A stretch of 64,000 nt of DNA, taken from NCBI GenBank assembly GCA_036275915.1, contig DASUCV010000004.1, positions 327,238-391,237 on the forward strand. Reading direction: 5' to 3'. The notes beneath the pieces are model-generated. The model worked only from the letters and a program-made list of their open reading frames with translations, was not told where the DNA came from and made no database searches. Below are positions 38,491 to 47,201 of this stretch, piece after piece. The position numbers were made by a program, and so were the translations under genes. Within the stretch, counting starts at the first letter, position 1, and each line of letters opens with the position of its first letter. The stretch comes from Candidatus Polarisedimenticolaceae bacterium. Its GTDB lineage: Bacteria > Acidobacteriota > Polarisedimenticolia > Polarisedimenticolales > DASRJG01.

Positions 38491-40367
38491 ACGATCGACT
38501 TTCCGAGGTCCGCGAGCCGGTCGGCGGCCGCTGCGGCGAGACGAAGATCTCCGGCGGCTTCTGCCTCGCGACGTGCCTTCTCCAGAAGCGCTTCCGCCTC
38601 GCCCTTCGGCGCGACGGCGCCGAGCGCGTAGTCGGCGCGCGCGACGAGCGCCGCCGGGACGTCGGGCAGCACCCGCACCTTGCGCCAGGCTTCGGCTGCG
38701 GCCCGCTCGTGGCCGGCGTCCGAGAGCATGGCGGCGAGCTGGCTCAGCGCGATTCCGGCGCCTGGGCCGCCCGCCGCGCCGTCGGCCGCCGCCCACGCGG
38801 CGCGGATGACACGTCCGTCGTCGCGACCGCCGTCGGGCGGCTGCGGCGTGTCGACGACCGGCACGTCGACGGTCCTCGAGCCCTCGGGACCGGCAAGCAC
38901 CATTGCGACGGATGGTCCTCTGAGCGCCACGCGCGCCTCCGACGCACGACTCACGGCGTGCCCCGCGATCGACGCGACCCGATCCCCCGCCCGGGCCCCG
39001 ATCCGCTCCGCGGGTCCTCCCGGGAGCACGCGCGCGACGAGGACGCCGTCGGGGCCGTCGACGAGGTCCGCCCCGATCGACGCGACCGTCCACCGTGGAT
39101 GCACCGGCGAAGGAGGGCCTCCCGGATCTTCGACGACCGCGAGCGCGGGCGAATAAAGAAAGATGCGATCCTCTCCGGCCACGCCGCCTCGAGGCACGAC
39201 GGCGACCGCGAGGTCGGTTCCGGGAGGCAGCGTGAGCCCCTTCCAGCCGTCCGCCGTCGCGAGGTCCGTAGCCGGGCGGTCGACGCGGCCGATGAGACTC
39301 CACGACGACGCGGCCTGCGCCCATGCTCGGGGCCACTCGGCCCCGACGAGTGCGCAGCTCGGGCGCGGCGAGAGATCGACGGTCATGTCCGCCTCGCCGG
39401 CGTCGACGACCCCCGACCAAACGACGCGGCCGCCCGCGACGATCTCGAGCCGCCGCTCGCCCGGGCACATGGTGAAGGTCTCCGCCGGAAGCGTCGCGAC
39501 CGTCTCCCCGTCGACCCTGAGATCTCCGGGATAGCGCGCGCCGGCGACGGCGACGCGCGCGCGCGCCGGGCGCATCGTCACCACCTTCATCCGTTCTGGC
39601 GACCTATCGGCCAGGTCGATCCGAACCATCGCTTCGATGCTCTCCGCCGCGAAGCACGGCTTCTCGAGACGGATCTCGTGCGTGCCGACGCCGACACCGT
39701 CGACGAGGAGCTCGGCGGCACCGTCCGCCGAAGCGCGAGCGGTCTTGCCGGCGCCGACGCCGTCGACGGTGACCGCGACCTCCGGAATGTCGGTGAGGAC
39801 GACGATCGCACGCGCATTCGGCACGAGATCGATCTTCGTTTTCGCCTCCTGGCCGGCGACGACGTGCACCGTCGCGTCCGCCGGATCGAAGCCTTTCTTC
39901 TCCACGTGCACGACCCGGTCGCCCGCGGCCGCCTTGACGATCCCCGCCGCGTCGCGGGTCACGGGACGCCCGTCGACGGTCAGCACCCCGTCTTGCGGAT
40001 CGAGCGAGACCGCGATCGTCCCGATCGTCGAGGAGGCCACGCGCGCGAACCGCTCCATCCCGCGCTTGCCCACGAGCTCCGGCTTCGGTGCGTAATCGGC
40101 GCGCAGCGCCAGGATCGCGCGGAAGTCGCGCTCGGCGGCATCGAGCTCGCCCGCGGCGACATGCGCCTGCGCCTTGAGATCGATGGCACCGACACGCGTG
40201 TCGTCGTCGATTCCCGGCGTCGCGAGAAGCGCATCCGCCGCCGCGACCGCTCCCTCGAGGTCGAGAGCGACGACCTTCGCGCGGATCGCGTCGAGCGGCT
40301 CGGTCTGCGCCACCGCAGCGCCCGCCACGGCGAGCGCGACCGCGCACAGGAAGGCTCCGAGCCTCAC
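38478..40367 (-). CDS. Secreted PEGA/PDZ/TPR-containing protein
   Basis: 629 residues. A signal peptide (MRLGAFLCAVALAVAGAAVA) precedes helical repeats (about 20-100), two or more PEGA-like beta repeats (about 110-300), a PDZ domain (GVLVARVLPGGPAERIGARAGD) and a C-terminal helical-repeat tail. Start GTG at 40367 overlaps the upstream stop (GTGA). The two genes before it encode a propeller protein and a PEGA Ser/Thr kinase; the set probably senses or scaffolds something in the periplasm. Function is not known. Confidence 0.7.
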   Translation of the reverse strand: MRLGAFLCAVALAVAGAAVAQTEPLDAIRAKVVALDLEGAVAAADALLATPGIDDDTRVGAIDLKAQAHVAAGELDAAERDFRAILALRADYAPKPELVGKRGMERFARVASSTIGTIAVSLDPQDGVLTVDGRPVTRDAAGIVKAAAGDRVVHVEKKGFDPADATVHVVAGQEAKTKIDLVPNARAIVVLTDIPEVAVTVDGVGAGKTARASADGAAELLVDGVGVGTHEIRLEKPCFAAESIEAMVRIDLADRSPERMKVVTMRPARARVAVAGARYPGDLRVDGETVATLPAETFTMCPGERRLEIVAGGRVVWSGVVDAGEADMTVDLSPRPSCALVGAEWPRAWAQAASSWSLIGRVDRPATDLATADGWKGLTLPPGTDLAVAVVPRGGVAGEDRIFLYSPALAVVEDPGGPPSPVHPRWTVASIGADLVDGPDGVLVARVLPGGPAERIGARAGDRVASIAGHAVSRASEARVALRGPSVAMVLAGPEGSRTVDVPVVDTPQPPDGGRDDGRVIRAAWAAADGAAGGPGAGIALSQLAAMLSDAGHERAAAEAWRKVRVLPDVPAALVARADYALGAVAPKGEAEALLEKARREAEAAGDLRLAAAAADRLADLGKSIVDGR

Positions 40368-41845
40368 GGCGTCACCACCACGCCGCCGGTCGACCCGTCG
40401 AGGATGCGGAGCGATCCGTCCTCCGTCGCGGCGATCGCGAGCGGGCGCTCGATGCCCGTGCCGGCGAGGGGCAGCGTCTCGCGCACGTCGCCTCCGGGCG
40501 AGAGGCGGGTCACGCTCTCCGACTTCGAGTCGAGCACCGACACGCGACCGGCCGCGTCGACGGCGAGGCTCACCGGCTTGCGAAAGGTCGGGCCGAACGG
40601 CGTCTCCGCTCCCGCCGCGGTGATCTTCACGAGCCGTCCCGTCTTCGCCTCGGCGGCGACGATCGCTCCGGTCGCCGCTGCGAGCGCCGTGACGTCGGAC
40701 CCACGGCTCTCGCGAACGAGCACGGGCGCCGCAGCCCCGGGTGCGAGCGCACCGATGCGGTCTCCCTTCCGGTCGGCGAGCCAGACGGTCCCCGCCGCGT
40801 CGACCGCGAGCGCACGGGACCCGGCGTAGGCCCCGAGCTTCGCGATCGCGGTCCACGAGGCGCCGTCGAAGCGGAGGAGCGCATCGCCAGCGACCGCGTA
40901 GATCCGGCCGGGAGCGTCGCTCGCCATCGCGCTCACCTCGTCACGGGAGAACGGCGGACGTCCGCCGCCGCGGGAATCGAAGATCTGGAGGGCGGCGTTC
41001 TTGCGGTCGAAGACGGCGAGGACGCCGCCGTCGCCCGACGCGAGCAGGGCGGCACCGCGCGTCGTCGGAACGGTGGGGAGCGGCCGCGGTCCCTGCGACC
41101 ACGCGCGACGCGGGTCGCGGGCGACGGCCAGCTCGCGCACGGCGAGCGCCCGAAGTGGCTCCGCCTGCAGCCTCGCCGGGGCCTGCGCCTCGATAGCCTC
41201 TTGGAGCTGCACCGCGGCATCGGCGTACCGCTCGAGCCGCAGTTCCTCGCGCGCGAACCCGACCTGCGCCCGCGCGGCGGCCTCGGTCCCCGGCGCTTCG
41301 ACGACGACGCGCGCATACGCGCCCGCGGCTCGCTCCGTGGCCCCTTCCATCTCCGACAGGGCGCCGAGGGCGTAACGCGCTCGCGCCCGCCACGGATCGC
41401 CGGACGGTGACGTGGCGACGGTGATGAGCGCGGCGCGCGCGTCGTCGATCCGGCGCGAGGAAGCGGGGGCGAGCTTCAAGAGACCGAGGAGATAGCGACC
41501 CTCGAGGGCACGATCGCCGTCGGCGTGCTCGGCGAGCAGCCGCTCGAGCGGTGCCACCGCCTTCGGGACGCGCGCCGGATCGAGTACGGCCGCGTCCTCC
41601 GGCCAGTCGGGGGCACCCGCCAAACGCGCGAGCCCGAGGAGCGCGTCGTCCGCCAGCGGGCCTGCCGGAGCGAGATCGACGACCTTCTCGAACGCCGCCG
41701 CCGCGTCGGGCGAGCGGTCGGCTGCCAAGCGCTGCGCGAGACGATAGGCGGCCTCGGCCGCCGCCGGATCGGACGCGGGTGCCGCAACGCTCCACGCAGG
41801 AGCCGATGCGACGAGAAGGACGACGATGGCGACGTCGCGTTTCAA
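40364..41845 (-). CDS. Exported TPR plus beta-propeller (NHL-like) protein
   Basis: 493 residues. Signal peptide of about 22 residues, tetratricopeptide-like repeats to about residue 250, then six repeating segments of the type ALAVDAAGTVWLADRKGDR, LAVDAAGRVSVLDSKSE and LAIAATEDGSLRILDGS, as in NHL or SMP-30 propellers. Overlaps the kinase stop (ATGA) and the next gene's start. Possibly the extracytoplasmic partner of the kinase. Confidence 0.7.
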   Translation of the reverse strand: MKRDVAIVVLLVASAPAWSVAAPASDPAAAEAAYRLAQRLAADRSPDAAAAFEKVVDLAPAGPLADDALLGLARLAGAPDWPEDAAVLDPARVPKAVAPLERLLAEHADGDRALEGRYLLGLLKLAPASSRRIDDARAALITVATSPSGDPWRARARYALGALSEMEGATERAAGAYARVVVEAPGTEAAARAQVGFAREELRLERYADAAVQLQEAIEAQAPARLQAEPLRALAVRELAVARDPRRAWSQGPRPLPTVPTTRGAALLASGDGGVLAVFDRKNAALQIFDSRGGGRPPFSRDEVSAMASDAPGRIYAVAGDALLRFDGASWTAIAKLGAYAGSRALAVDAAGTVWLADRKGDRIGALAPGAAAPVLVRESRGSDVTALAAATGAIVAAEAKTGRLVKITAAGAETPFGPTFRKPVSLAVDAAGRVSVLDSKSESVTRLSPGGDVRETLPLAGTGIERPLAIAATEDGSLRILDGSTGGVVVTP

Positions 41846-43740
41846 CGCGCCGGCCGTCCGAAGGAGATCCTCACCGGCGGGTTGTCGCCCGCGCGAACGC
41901 TCACCGATTCCTCGTGCGGCTCGCCTCCCTCGGGCGGTGCGACGCGCACGTCGTAGCGGCCCGGAGCGACGTCCCGGCGCAGCGGCGCTTCACCGATCGC
42001 TCTCCAGGCGGCGCCGCTGCGTCGAAGCTCGACGCGGCAGTTCGGTGGAAACGTCTGGACGACGAGCCGCGCCATCGCCGGCACGGCGAGCGGCGCTTCG
42101 ACCGTGCCCCCTTCCGGAACGTCGACGTCCGCGGCGACGTCGAGGAAACGCTCGTCGTCGACCGCCCGGACCGCGTGCCGGCCTGCCGGGATCTCCATCG
42201 GCGCGTTTCCGGCGCGCGTCGGCTGACCGTCAACCGTGACGTGAAGCCGGGCGACCGCCGCCGGGATCGAGAGCCGCCCCATCGGTAGAGGCTCGAGCCT
42301 CATCGCCGCCGCGGCGTTGCGCGCCTCGAGAGGCGTCGCCTGCGCGCGGATCGTCGCCTCCGCGGAGCGGAAGTTCACGGCACCCGCCTCGATCGTGTTC
42401 TCGCGGCAGAGGTCGAGGGTGACGGTGATCGGAGCGTTGCCCGCTTCTCGTCCGTTGACGCGCACGCGCGCCCCGGGCGCTCCCGGATCGACCGTGATCT
42501 CCGCCTGGAGCGGATCGGCGGCGAGCACGATCTCCCTCCCCGCGTCCGCGGCTTCCAGCCGGTGCTTCACCTCGCGGCAGCCCAGCGTCGCCGTGAGCAG
42601 GCCGAAGGGGCCGCCCGCAGGAAAGCTCAGGCCGGACTGATCGACCGGCTTCCCGTCGAAGAGGACCGTTCCCCCCGGAGGCTCCGTCCGCACGGTCGCG
42701 TGCGATGCCGGAACGACGGGAGCGCGGCGACCGGGAAGCCCGAGGACGAGGAGGCCGACGCCCGCGATCACCACGGCCGCTCCCACCATGTACGGCCAGC
42801 GCCGGGGGGCCTTCTGGCTCGCGCGCTCGGTCACGGCGGCCGCGTCGCCGCTCGATGCGGGCCGATGCGCGAGCGGCGCCTCGTCGGCAGCGGCTCCCGC
42901 GCGCCGGAGCGCGGCGACGAAGGCGGCCCCGTCCTGGAACCGCGCGTCGGGAGCCTTGGAGAGGGCTCGCGCGAGGAATGCGGCGAGCGGCGGCGGCACG
43001 CGCTCCAGGTGCAGGTCGGCCGCACGCGGCGGCTCGTGGACGATGCGGTAGAGAACGGAGGAGACGGAATCGCCGGAGAACGGCTTCTCCCCCGTGAGGA
43101 GCTCGTAGAGCACGACGGCCAGCGAGAAGAGGTCCGACCGGCCGTCGAGCGTCTCCCCGCGAATCTGCTCGGGGGACATGTAGTTCGGAGTTCCGAGGAG
43201 CGCACCGTCGTGGGTCATCGACGACGCCGGTCCCTTCGCGAGCCCGAAGTCCATGACCTTGATGCCGGAGTCGCCGACCCGCATGAGGTTGCCGGGCTTG
43301 ACGTCACGATGGACGATGCCGTTCTTGTGGGCGAACGCGAGGGCCTCGGCGGCCCCGGCCACGAGCGCGACGACGGTCGGCACCGGCAGCAACGCGTCCG
43401 GCCGGCAGAACGCGTCGAGCGTGCGGCCCTGCACGTACTCCATGGCGAGATAAGGAACTCCCTCCGCTTCGCCGACGTCGAAGACGGTGACGATGCCGGG
43501 GTGGAGGAGCTTCCCGGCGGCGCGAGCCTCCCTGAGGAAGCGCTCGCGCGCGGCGTCGCGCTCGGCCGCCGGGAGCGCGGCGAAGATCTGGATCGTCTTG
43601 ATCGCGACGCGGCGGTCGATCGTCGGGTCGTAGGCGAGGAAGACGCGCCCCATCGCCCCGCGACCGAGCTCTTTGTCGATGCGGTAACGTCCGAGAGTAT
43701 CCACCTGCATCGGCGAGGGCACCTTCGCTTGGGGTTCCAC
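41842..43740 (-). CDS. Hanks-type Ser/Thr kinase with PEGA extracellular domain
   Basis: 632 residues: kinase domain with GRGAMG (26-31), Lys48, HRDVKPGN (144-151), DFG (164-166) and GTPNYMSPEQI; juxtamembrane region; one membrane helix near 313-335; then a periplasmic part of several PEGA repeats (VRVNGREAGNAPITVTL, LHVTVDGQPTRAGNAPMEIP). All catalytic residues are intact. It is the first gene of a three-gene operon whose other products are also exported and repeat-rich. Confidence 0.9.
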   Translation of the reverse strand: MEPQAKVPSPMQVDTLGRYRIDKELGRGAMGRVFLAYDPTIDRRVAIKTIQIFAALPAAERDAARERFLREARAAGKLLHPGIVTVFDVGEAEGVPYLAMEYVQGRTLDAFCRPDALLPVPTVVALVAGAAEALAFAHKNGIVHRDVKPGNLMRVGDSGIKVMDFGLAKGPASSMTHDGALLGTPNYMSPEQIRGETLDGRSDLFSLAVVLYELLTGEKPFSGDSVSSVLYRIVHEPPRAADLHLERVPPPLAAFLARALSKAPDARFQDGAAFVAALRRAGAAADEAPLAHRPASSGDAAAVTERASQKAPRRWPYMVGAAVVIAGVGLLVLGLPGRRAPVVPASHATVRTEPPGGTVLFDGKPVDQSGLSFPAGGPFGLLTATLGCREVKHRLEAADAGREIVLAADPLQAEITVDPGAPGARVRVNGREAGNAPITVTLDLCRENTIEAGAVNFRSAEATIRAQATPLEARNAAAAMRLEPLPMGRLSIPAAVARLHVTVDGQPTRAGNAPMEIPAGRHAVRAVDDERFLDVAADVDVPEGGTVEAPLAVPAMARLVVQTFPPNCRVELRRSGAAWRAIGEAPLRRDVAPGRYDVRVAPPEGGEPHEESVSVRAGDNPPVRISFGRPAR

Positions 43741-43775
43741 CTCGACCTTACGTTAGGTCGCGCCGAACCACCAAG

Positions 43776-44861
43776 TCAATGACGGCACAGGAAAGGCACG
43801 AGTTCCCGCAGTGGATCGACGGCGACCGTCGGATCGCCGCCCCGGGGCATCCGGCCCAGCGCCTCGGGGAGCGCGCACCGCGGGACTCCGGCTCTGGACT
43901 TCTTGTCGCGGCGCATCGCCGCCGCGAGCGCCCGCCGCGAGAGTCCGGCCGGCGCCCTCGTCGGGAGCGCGAAGGCGCCGAGGAGCGCCTCGATCCGGTC
44001 GGCATGCGCGCGAGGGAGCCCGGTCTTCCTCTCGGCCAAGCGTGCCTCCGCCAGGAGGCCGATCGCGACCGCCTCTCCGTGCGGGATCGCGTACGCCGAC
44101 GCCGCCTCCAGGGCATGAGCCGCCGTGTGGCCGAAGTTGAGGATCGCGCGGCGTCCGTGGTCGCGCTCGTCCTCGGCGACGATGGCGGCCTTCGTGCGCA
44201 GGCATCGCGACACGACGTGCGCGATCGCTCCGGGCTCGCGTCGCAGCACACGCGCCGCGTTCGCCTCGAGGTAGCGGAAGAGTGCGACGTCGAGCGCCGC
44301 GGCCGCCTTCACCGCCTCGGCGAGCCCGGCGCGGTAAGTGCGCGCCGGCAGCGTCTCGAGCACCGCGACGTCCGCCCATAGGGCGAGCGGCGGATGGAAG
44401 GCGCCCACGAGGTTCTTGCCGGACGGAAGGTCGACACCGGTCTTGCCGCCGAGCGCGGCGTCGAGCATCGCGAGCGATGTCGTCGGCACCTGGACGACCG
44501 GCACGCCCCGGTGCCAGGTCGCGGCGAGGAAACCGGCGAGATCCCCGGTGACCCCGCCGCCGACCGCGACGACGACCGTGTCGCGTCCGACCTCGGCCGC
44601 CGCGAGCCGGTCCTCGAGGCGCGCCTTCGTCTCGCGCGTCTTTGAGCGCTCCCCCGCCGGGAACTTGAGCAGGAGCGTGTTTGCGCCGCGGCGAGCGAGC
44701 GAGCGCGCGAAACTCAGTCCGTAGAGGCGGGCCACGCGCGCGTCCGAGACGATGACGATCAGGCTCCCGCGGTGATCGCGTGCGATCGTGCGGGACGCGG
44801 CCTCGAGGATGCCCCGTCCGACGACGACGCGCGTGGCCCCGGAGCGGAACGCGTCGATCAG
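43776..44861 (-). CDS. aroB: 3-dehydroquinate synthase
   Basis: Second step of the shikimate pathway; NAD+- and metal-dependent. Motifs VAVGGGVTGDLAGFLAATWHRG, QVPTTSLAMLDAALGGKTGV, GLAEAVKAA, DERDHGRRAILNFGHTAAHALE and IPHGEAVAIGL are intact. The N-terminal strand VVVGRGILEAAS and VIVSDARVARLYG lies upstream of the first GTG (44735), so the gene must begin earlier: the only candidate is CTG at 44861 sharing CTGA with the atpF stop. That gives 361 residues, the family norm. Confidence 0.88.
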   Translation of the reverse strand: MIDAFRSGATRVVVGRGILEAASRTIARDHRGSLIVIVSDARVARLYGLSFARSLARRGANTLLLKFPAGERSKTRETKARLEDRLAAAEVGRDTVVVAVGGGVTGDLAGFLAATWHRGVPVVQVPTTSLAMLDAALGGKTGVDLPSGKNLVGAFHPPLALWADVAVLETLPARTYRAGLAEAVKAAAALDVALFRYLEANAARVLRREPGAIAHVVSRCLRTKAAIVAEDERDHGRRAILNFGHTAAHALEAASAYAIPHGEAVAIGLLAEARLAERKTGLPRAHADRIEALLGAFALPTRAPAGLSRRALAAAMRRDKKSRAGVPRCALPEALGRMPRGGDPTVAVDPLRELVPFLCRH

Positions 44862-45469
44862 TGGGGCCGCTCGGACCCGCTCGCGCCGAGGCGCTCGAGA
44901 TCGGCGAGATAGTCCTCGACGAGGCGCCGCTGGGTCGCATCGTCAAGGTTCGAGCCGATGAGCTTCCCGGCGACTTGGATGGCGAGATCGGCCGCGACGC
45001 TCTTCAGCTCGCCGCGGGCCTGGCGCAGGCCGGCCTCGATCTGGGTCTGCGCTTGCTGGACGAGCTGGTCTTTCTGTTTGCGCGCCTCGTCCAGGATCTC
45101 GCCCTTCAGGCGCTCCGCGTCCTTGCGCCCGGCCTCGACCGCCTCGGCGCGCTCGCGGCGCGCCTGGTCGATGAGCGCACGGTGCTCGACGAGGAGGCGC
45201 TCGGCCTCTTCGCGGTCGCCGCGCGCGCGGTCGAGATCGCCCTTGATCCCGGCCTCGCGGGCGTTCATCGCGTCCATGATCGGCTTCCACGCGAACTTCC
45301 CGAGGAGGACGAGCAGGATCACGAACGTGACGAGCGTCCAGAACATCAGCCCGATCTCGGGCGTGATCAGCGCGGACGCTCCCGCGGCGGCATGCTCGCC
45401 TTCCTCGGCCGCAACCGGCAGCGCCGTCGCGGCGAGGAGAATCGGCAGGGTCAGCAGCCTTGCGGACAT
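44858..45469 (-). CDS. atpF: ATP synthase F0 subunit b
   Basis: Peripheral stalk subunit. An N-terminal signal-like helix (residues 4-21) with a possible cleavage site after VAA precedes a second helix (about 36-57), then a long charged coiled coil. 203 residues is longer than the usual 156-170 because of the N-terminal extension, seen in several Acidobacteriota and deltaproteobacterial types (recall, not checked). Only one b-type gene is present. Confidence 0.9.
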   Translation of the reverse strand: MSARLLTLPILLAATALPVAAEEGEHAAAGASALITPEIGLMFWTLVTFVILLVLLGKFAWKPIMDAMNAREAGIKGDLDRARGDREEAERLLVEHRALIDQARRERAEAVEAGRKDAERLKGEILDEARKQKDQLVQQAQTQIEAGLRQARGELKSVAADLAIQVAGKLIGSNLDDATQRRLVEDYLADLERLGASGSERPH

Positions 45470-45483
45470 CGACAGGCTCCCGG

Positions 45484-45711
45484 CTACTTGCCGGCGAGGA
45501 GGAAGCAGATGACCAGCGCGAAGAGCGCGGCGCCCTCGATGAGGCCCGCCGCGATCAGCATCGCGGTCTGGATCGTGCCCGCCGATTGCGGCTGGCGCGC
45601 GATACCGTCCATCGCGGAGCCGGCCAGCCGGCCGATTCCCATGCCGGCGCCGATCAGCGCGAGACCCGCCCCCAAACCAGCTCCCAAGAACGCAAGACCC
45701 TTCGGATCCAT
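45484..45711 (-). CDS. atpE: ATP synthase F0 subunit c
   Basis: Rotor-ring proteolipid of 75 residues: two membrane helices around the polar loop RQPQSAG, glycine-rich first helix and the ion-binding glutamate in GLIEGAALFALV. The residue pattern after the glutamate (GAA) suggests protons rather than sodium as coupling ion; this is an inference. Confidence 0.95.
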   Translation of the reverse strand: MDPKGLAFLGAGLGAGLALIGAGMGIGRLAGSAMDGIARQPQSAGTIQTAMLIAAGLIEGAALFALVICFLLAGK

Positions 45712-45739
45712 GAAACTCCTCCTCGTCCGTGTCTCCGGC

Positions 45740-46573
45740 TCAGTGCGCCGGATGGACCGACATGCCGATGAACGTCGCCACGAGCGTCGTGAAGATGAAG
45801 GCCTGGATGAAGCAGACCAGTAGCTCCAGCACGAAGATGAACAGGGTGAACGGAACGGAGACCGTCGCCGCCCAGCCGGACTGCAGGATGAAGATGAGCG
45901 AGATGAGCCCGATGATGACGACGTGTCCCGCAATCATGTTCGCGAAGAGACGGATGCACAGCGCAAACGGCTTCGTGAACAGGCTCAGGATCTCGACCGG
46001 GATCATGATCGGGTAGAGCCAGATCGGGAGTCCGCCGGGCACGATGTTCTTGAGGTGATGGAGCACGCCGAACTTGATCATGCCGGCGACCTGGATCACG
46101 ACGAAGGCGACGATGGCGAGCATCGCCGTGACTCCGACGTTGCTGGTCGGCGTCGACATGCCCGGGATCAAGCCGAGGAGATTGCAGGTCCATATGAAGA
46201 AGAAGCAGGTCAACAGATACCCGACGTAACGGTCGGCGTCGTGGCCGATCGCCTTCCGCACGATCTCGTCGCGAATGTACTTGATGAGGAGTTCGAATGC
46301 GTTCCGCCACCCGGTGGGAACGGGATCCGAGACGCCGCGCGCGGCGATGGTCGCCAGCGCGAAGAGAACGCCCCCCGCGATCCACAACATCACGACGTGC
46401 TTCGTGATCGACAAATCGACGCCGGCGATGTGGATCGGCGGCAGATGGATCTCGCGGCTCGTGAACGGGATCTCGATCGAGCGGCTGTCGGTGATGTGGT
46501 GCATGATCAGGTCGGAGACGTTGAATCCCGCCTCCTTCGCACCCGCTGCCGCCTGCGTGACCGGCTCGCTCAT
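45740..46573 (-). CDS. atpB: ATP synthase F0 subunit a
   Basis: Stator half-channel subunit, 277 residues with five or six helices. The essential arginine is in CIRLFANMIAGHVV, and the last helices ELLVCFIQAFIFTTLVATFIG are characteristic. The ATG overlaps the stop of the preceding small membrane protein (ATGA). Confidence 0.95.
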   Translation of the reverse strand: MSEPVTQAAAGAKEAGFNVSDLIMHHITDSRSIEIPFTSREIHLPPIHIAGVDLSITKHVVMLWIAGGVLFALATIAARGVSDPVPTGWRNAFELLIKYIRDEIVRKAIGHDADRYVGYLLTCFFFIWTCNLLGLIPGMSTPTSNVGVTAMLAIVAFVVIQVAGMIKFGVLHHLKNIVPGGLPIWLYPIMIPVEILSLFTKPFALCIRLFANMIAGHVVIIGLISLIFILQSGWAATVSVPFTLFIFVLELLVCFIQAFIFTTLVATFIGMSVHPAH

Positions 46574-46944
46574 CGCGCGTCGCCACGAACCATGAGCGCC
46601 TTCCGCATGAACCAGTAGGTCTCGAAGAGGAACAGCGGGACGAATCCCGCCGCGAGGCCCGTCAGCAGCGCGAGATCGGCGGCGCCTCCCGCGCGCGCCG
46701 CGAACGCCGCGGCGACCGCGGCGAGCACGAGACGCGCGATGAATCCGGTTCCCAGCCCCACGGCGAAGCGCGCGCCGGGATGCCCGTGCGTGCGGACGAG
46801 CCAGATCGCCGCGATGAGGCCCGGGACGGCCATCGCGAGGAATCCCGCATAGGCCCAAGCGCCCGCGCGGGCGATCGCGAGCGCGCCCACCGCCGATGCG
46901 GCGAGGGCTCCCACGACGAATCCCGCCGTCCGCCTGTCCGTCAC
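46570..46944 (-). CDS. Small membrane protein, probable ATP synthase protein I
   Basis: 124 residues with four hydrophobic helices, placed between atpZ and atpB with four-base overlaps on both sides. By position and topology it is an AtpI/UncI-like assembly factor for the c-ring. Sequence motifs are weak in this family. Start GTG at 46944. Confidence 0.7.
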   Translation of the reverse strand: MTDRRTAGFVVGALAASAVGALAIARAGAWAYAGFLAMAVPGLIAAIWLVRTHGHPGARFAVGLGTGFIARLVLAAVAAAFAARAGGAADLALLTGLAAGFVPLFLFETYWFMRKALMVRGDAR

Positions 46945-47168
46945 GCCGATCCCCCCGGCCCCGGTCCCTTCGGCGGGACGACCCGCCGGTACAGATTCAA
47001 CATGCCCGCCGCGGCGCCGAGTAGCGCGCCGGTGAGGACGAGCCAAGGCGTCGTCCCGAATCGACGGTCCAGCCACTGGCCGCCGAAGAGGCCGACCATG
47101 AGCGGCACCACGAGCTCGAACCCGAGCCCGGCAAACTCAAGGGGCGAAGGTCCTTCGGGTCGCCGCAA
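46941..47168 (-). CDS. atpZ: AtpZ-like F0F1 assembly protein
   Basis: 75 residues with two membrane helices. FELVVPLMVGLFGGQWLDRRFGTTPW in two parts is the typical AtpZ signature, including the GxWLD turn. Start TTG at 47168. First of the F0 genes, 33 bases after nuoM. Confidence 0.82.
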   Translation of the reverse strand: MRRPEGPSPLEFAGLGFELVVPLMVGLFGGQWLDRRFGTTPWLVLTGALLGAAAGMLNLYRRVVPPKGPGPGGSA

Positions 47169-47201
47169 AGGCGCTTACTCTAGCAGGTCGGTCAACCCGC
47201 A

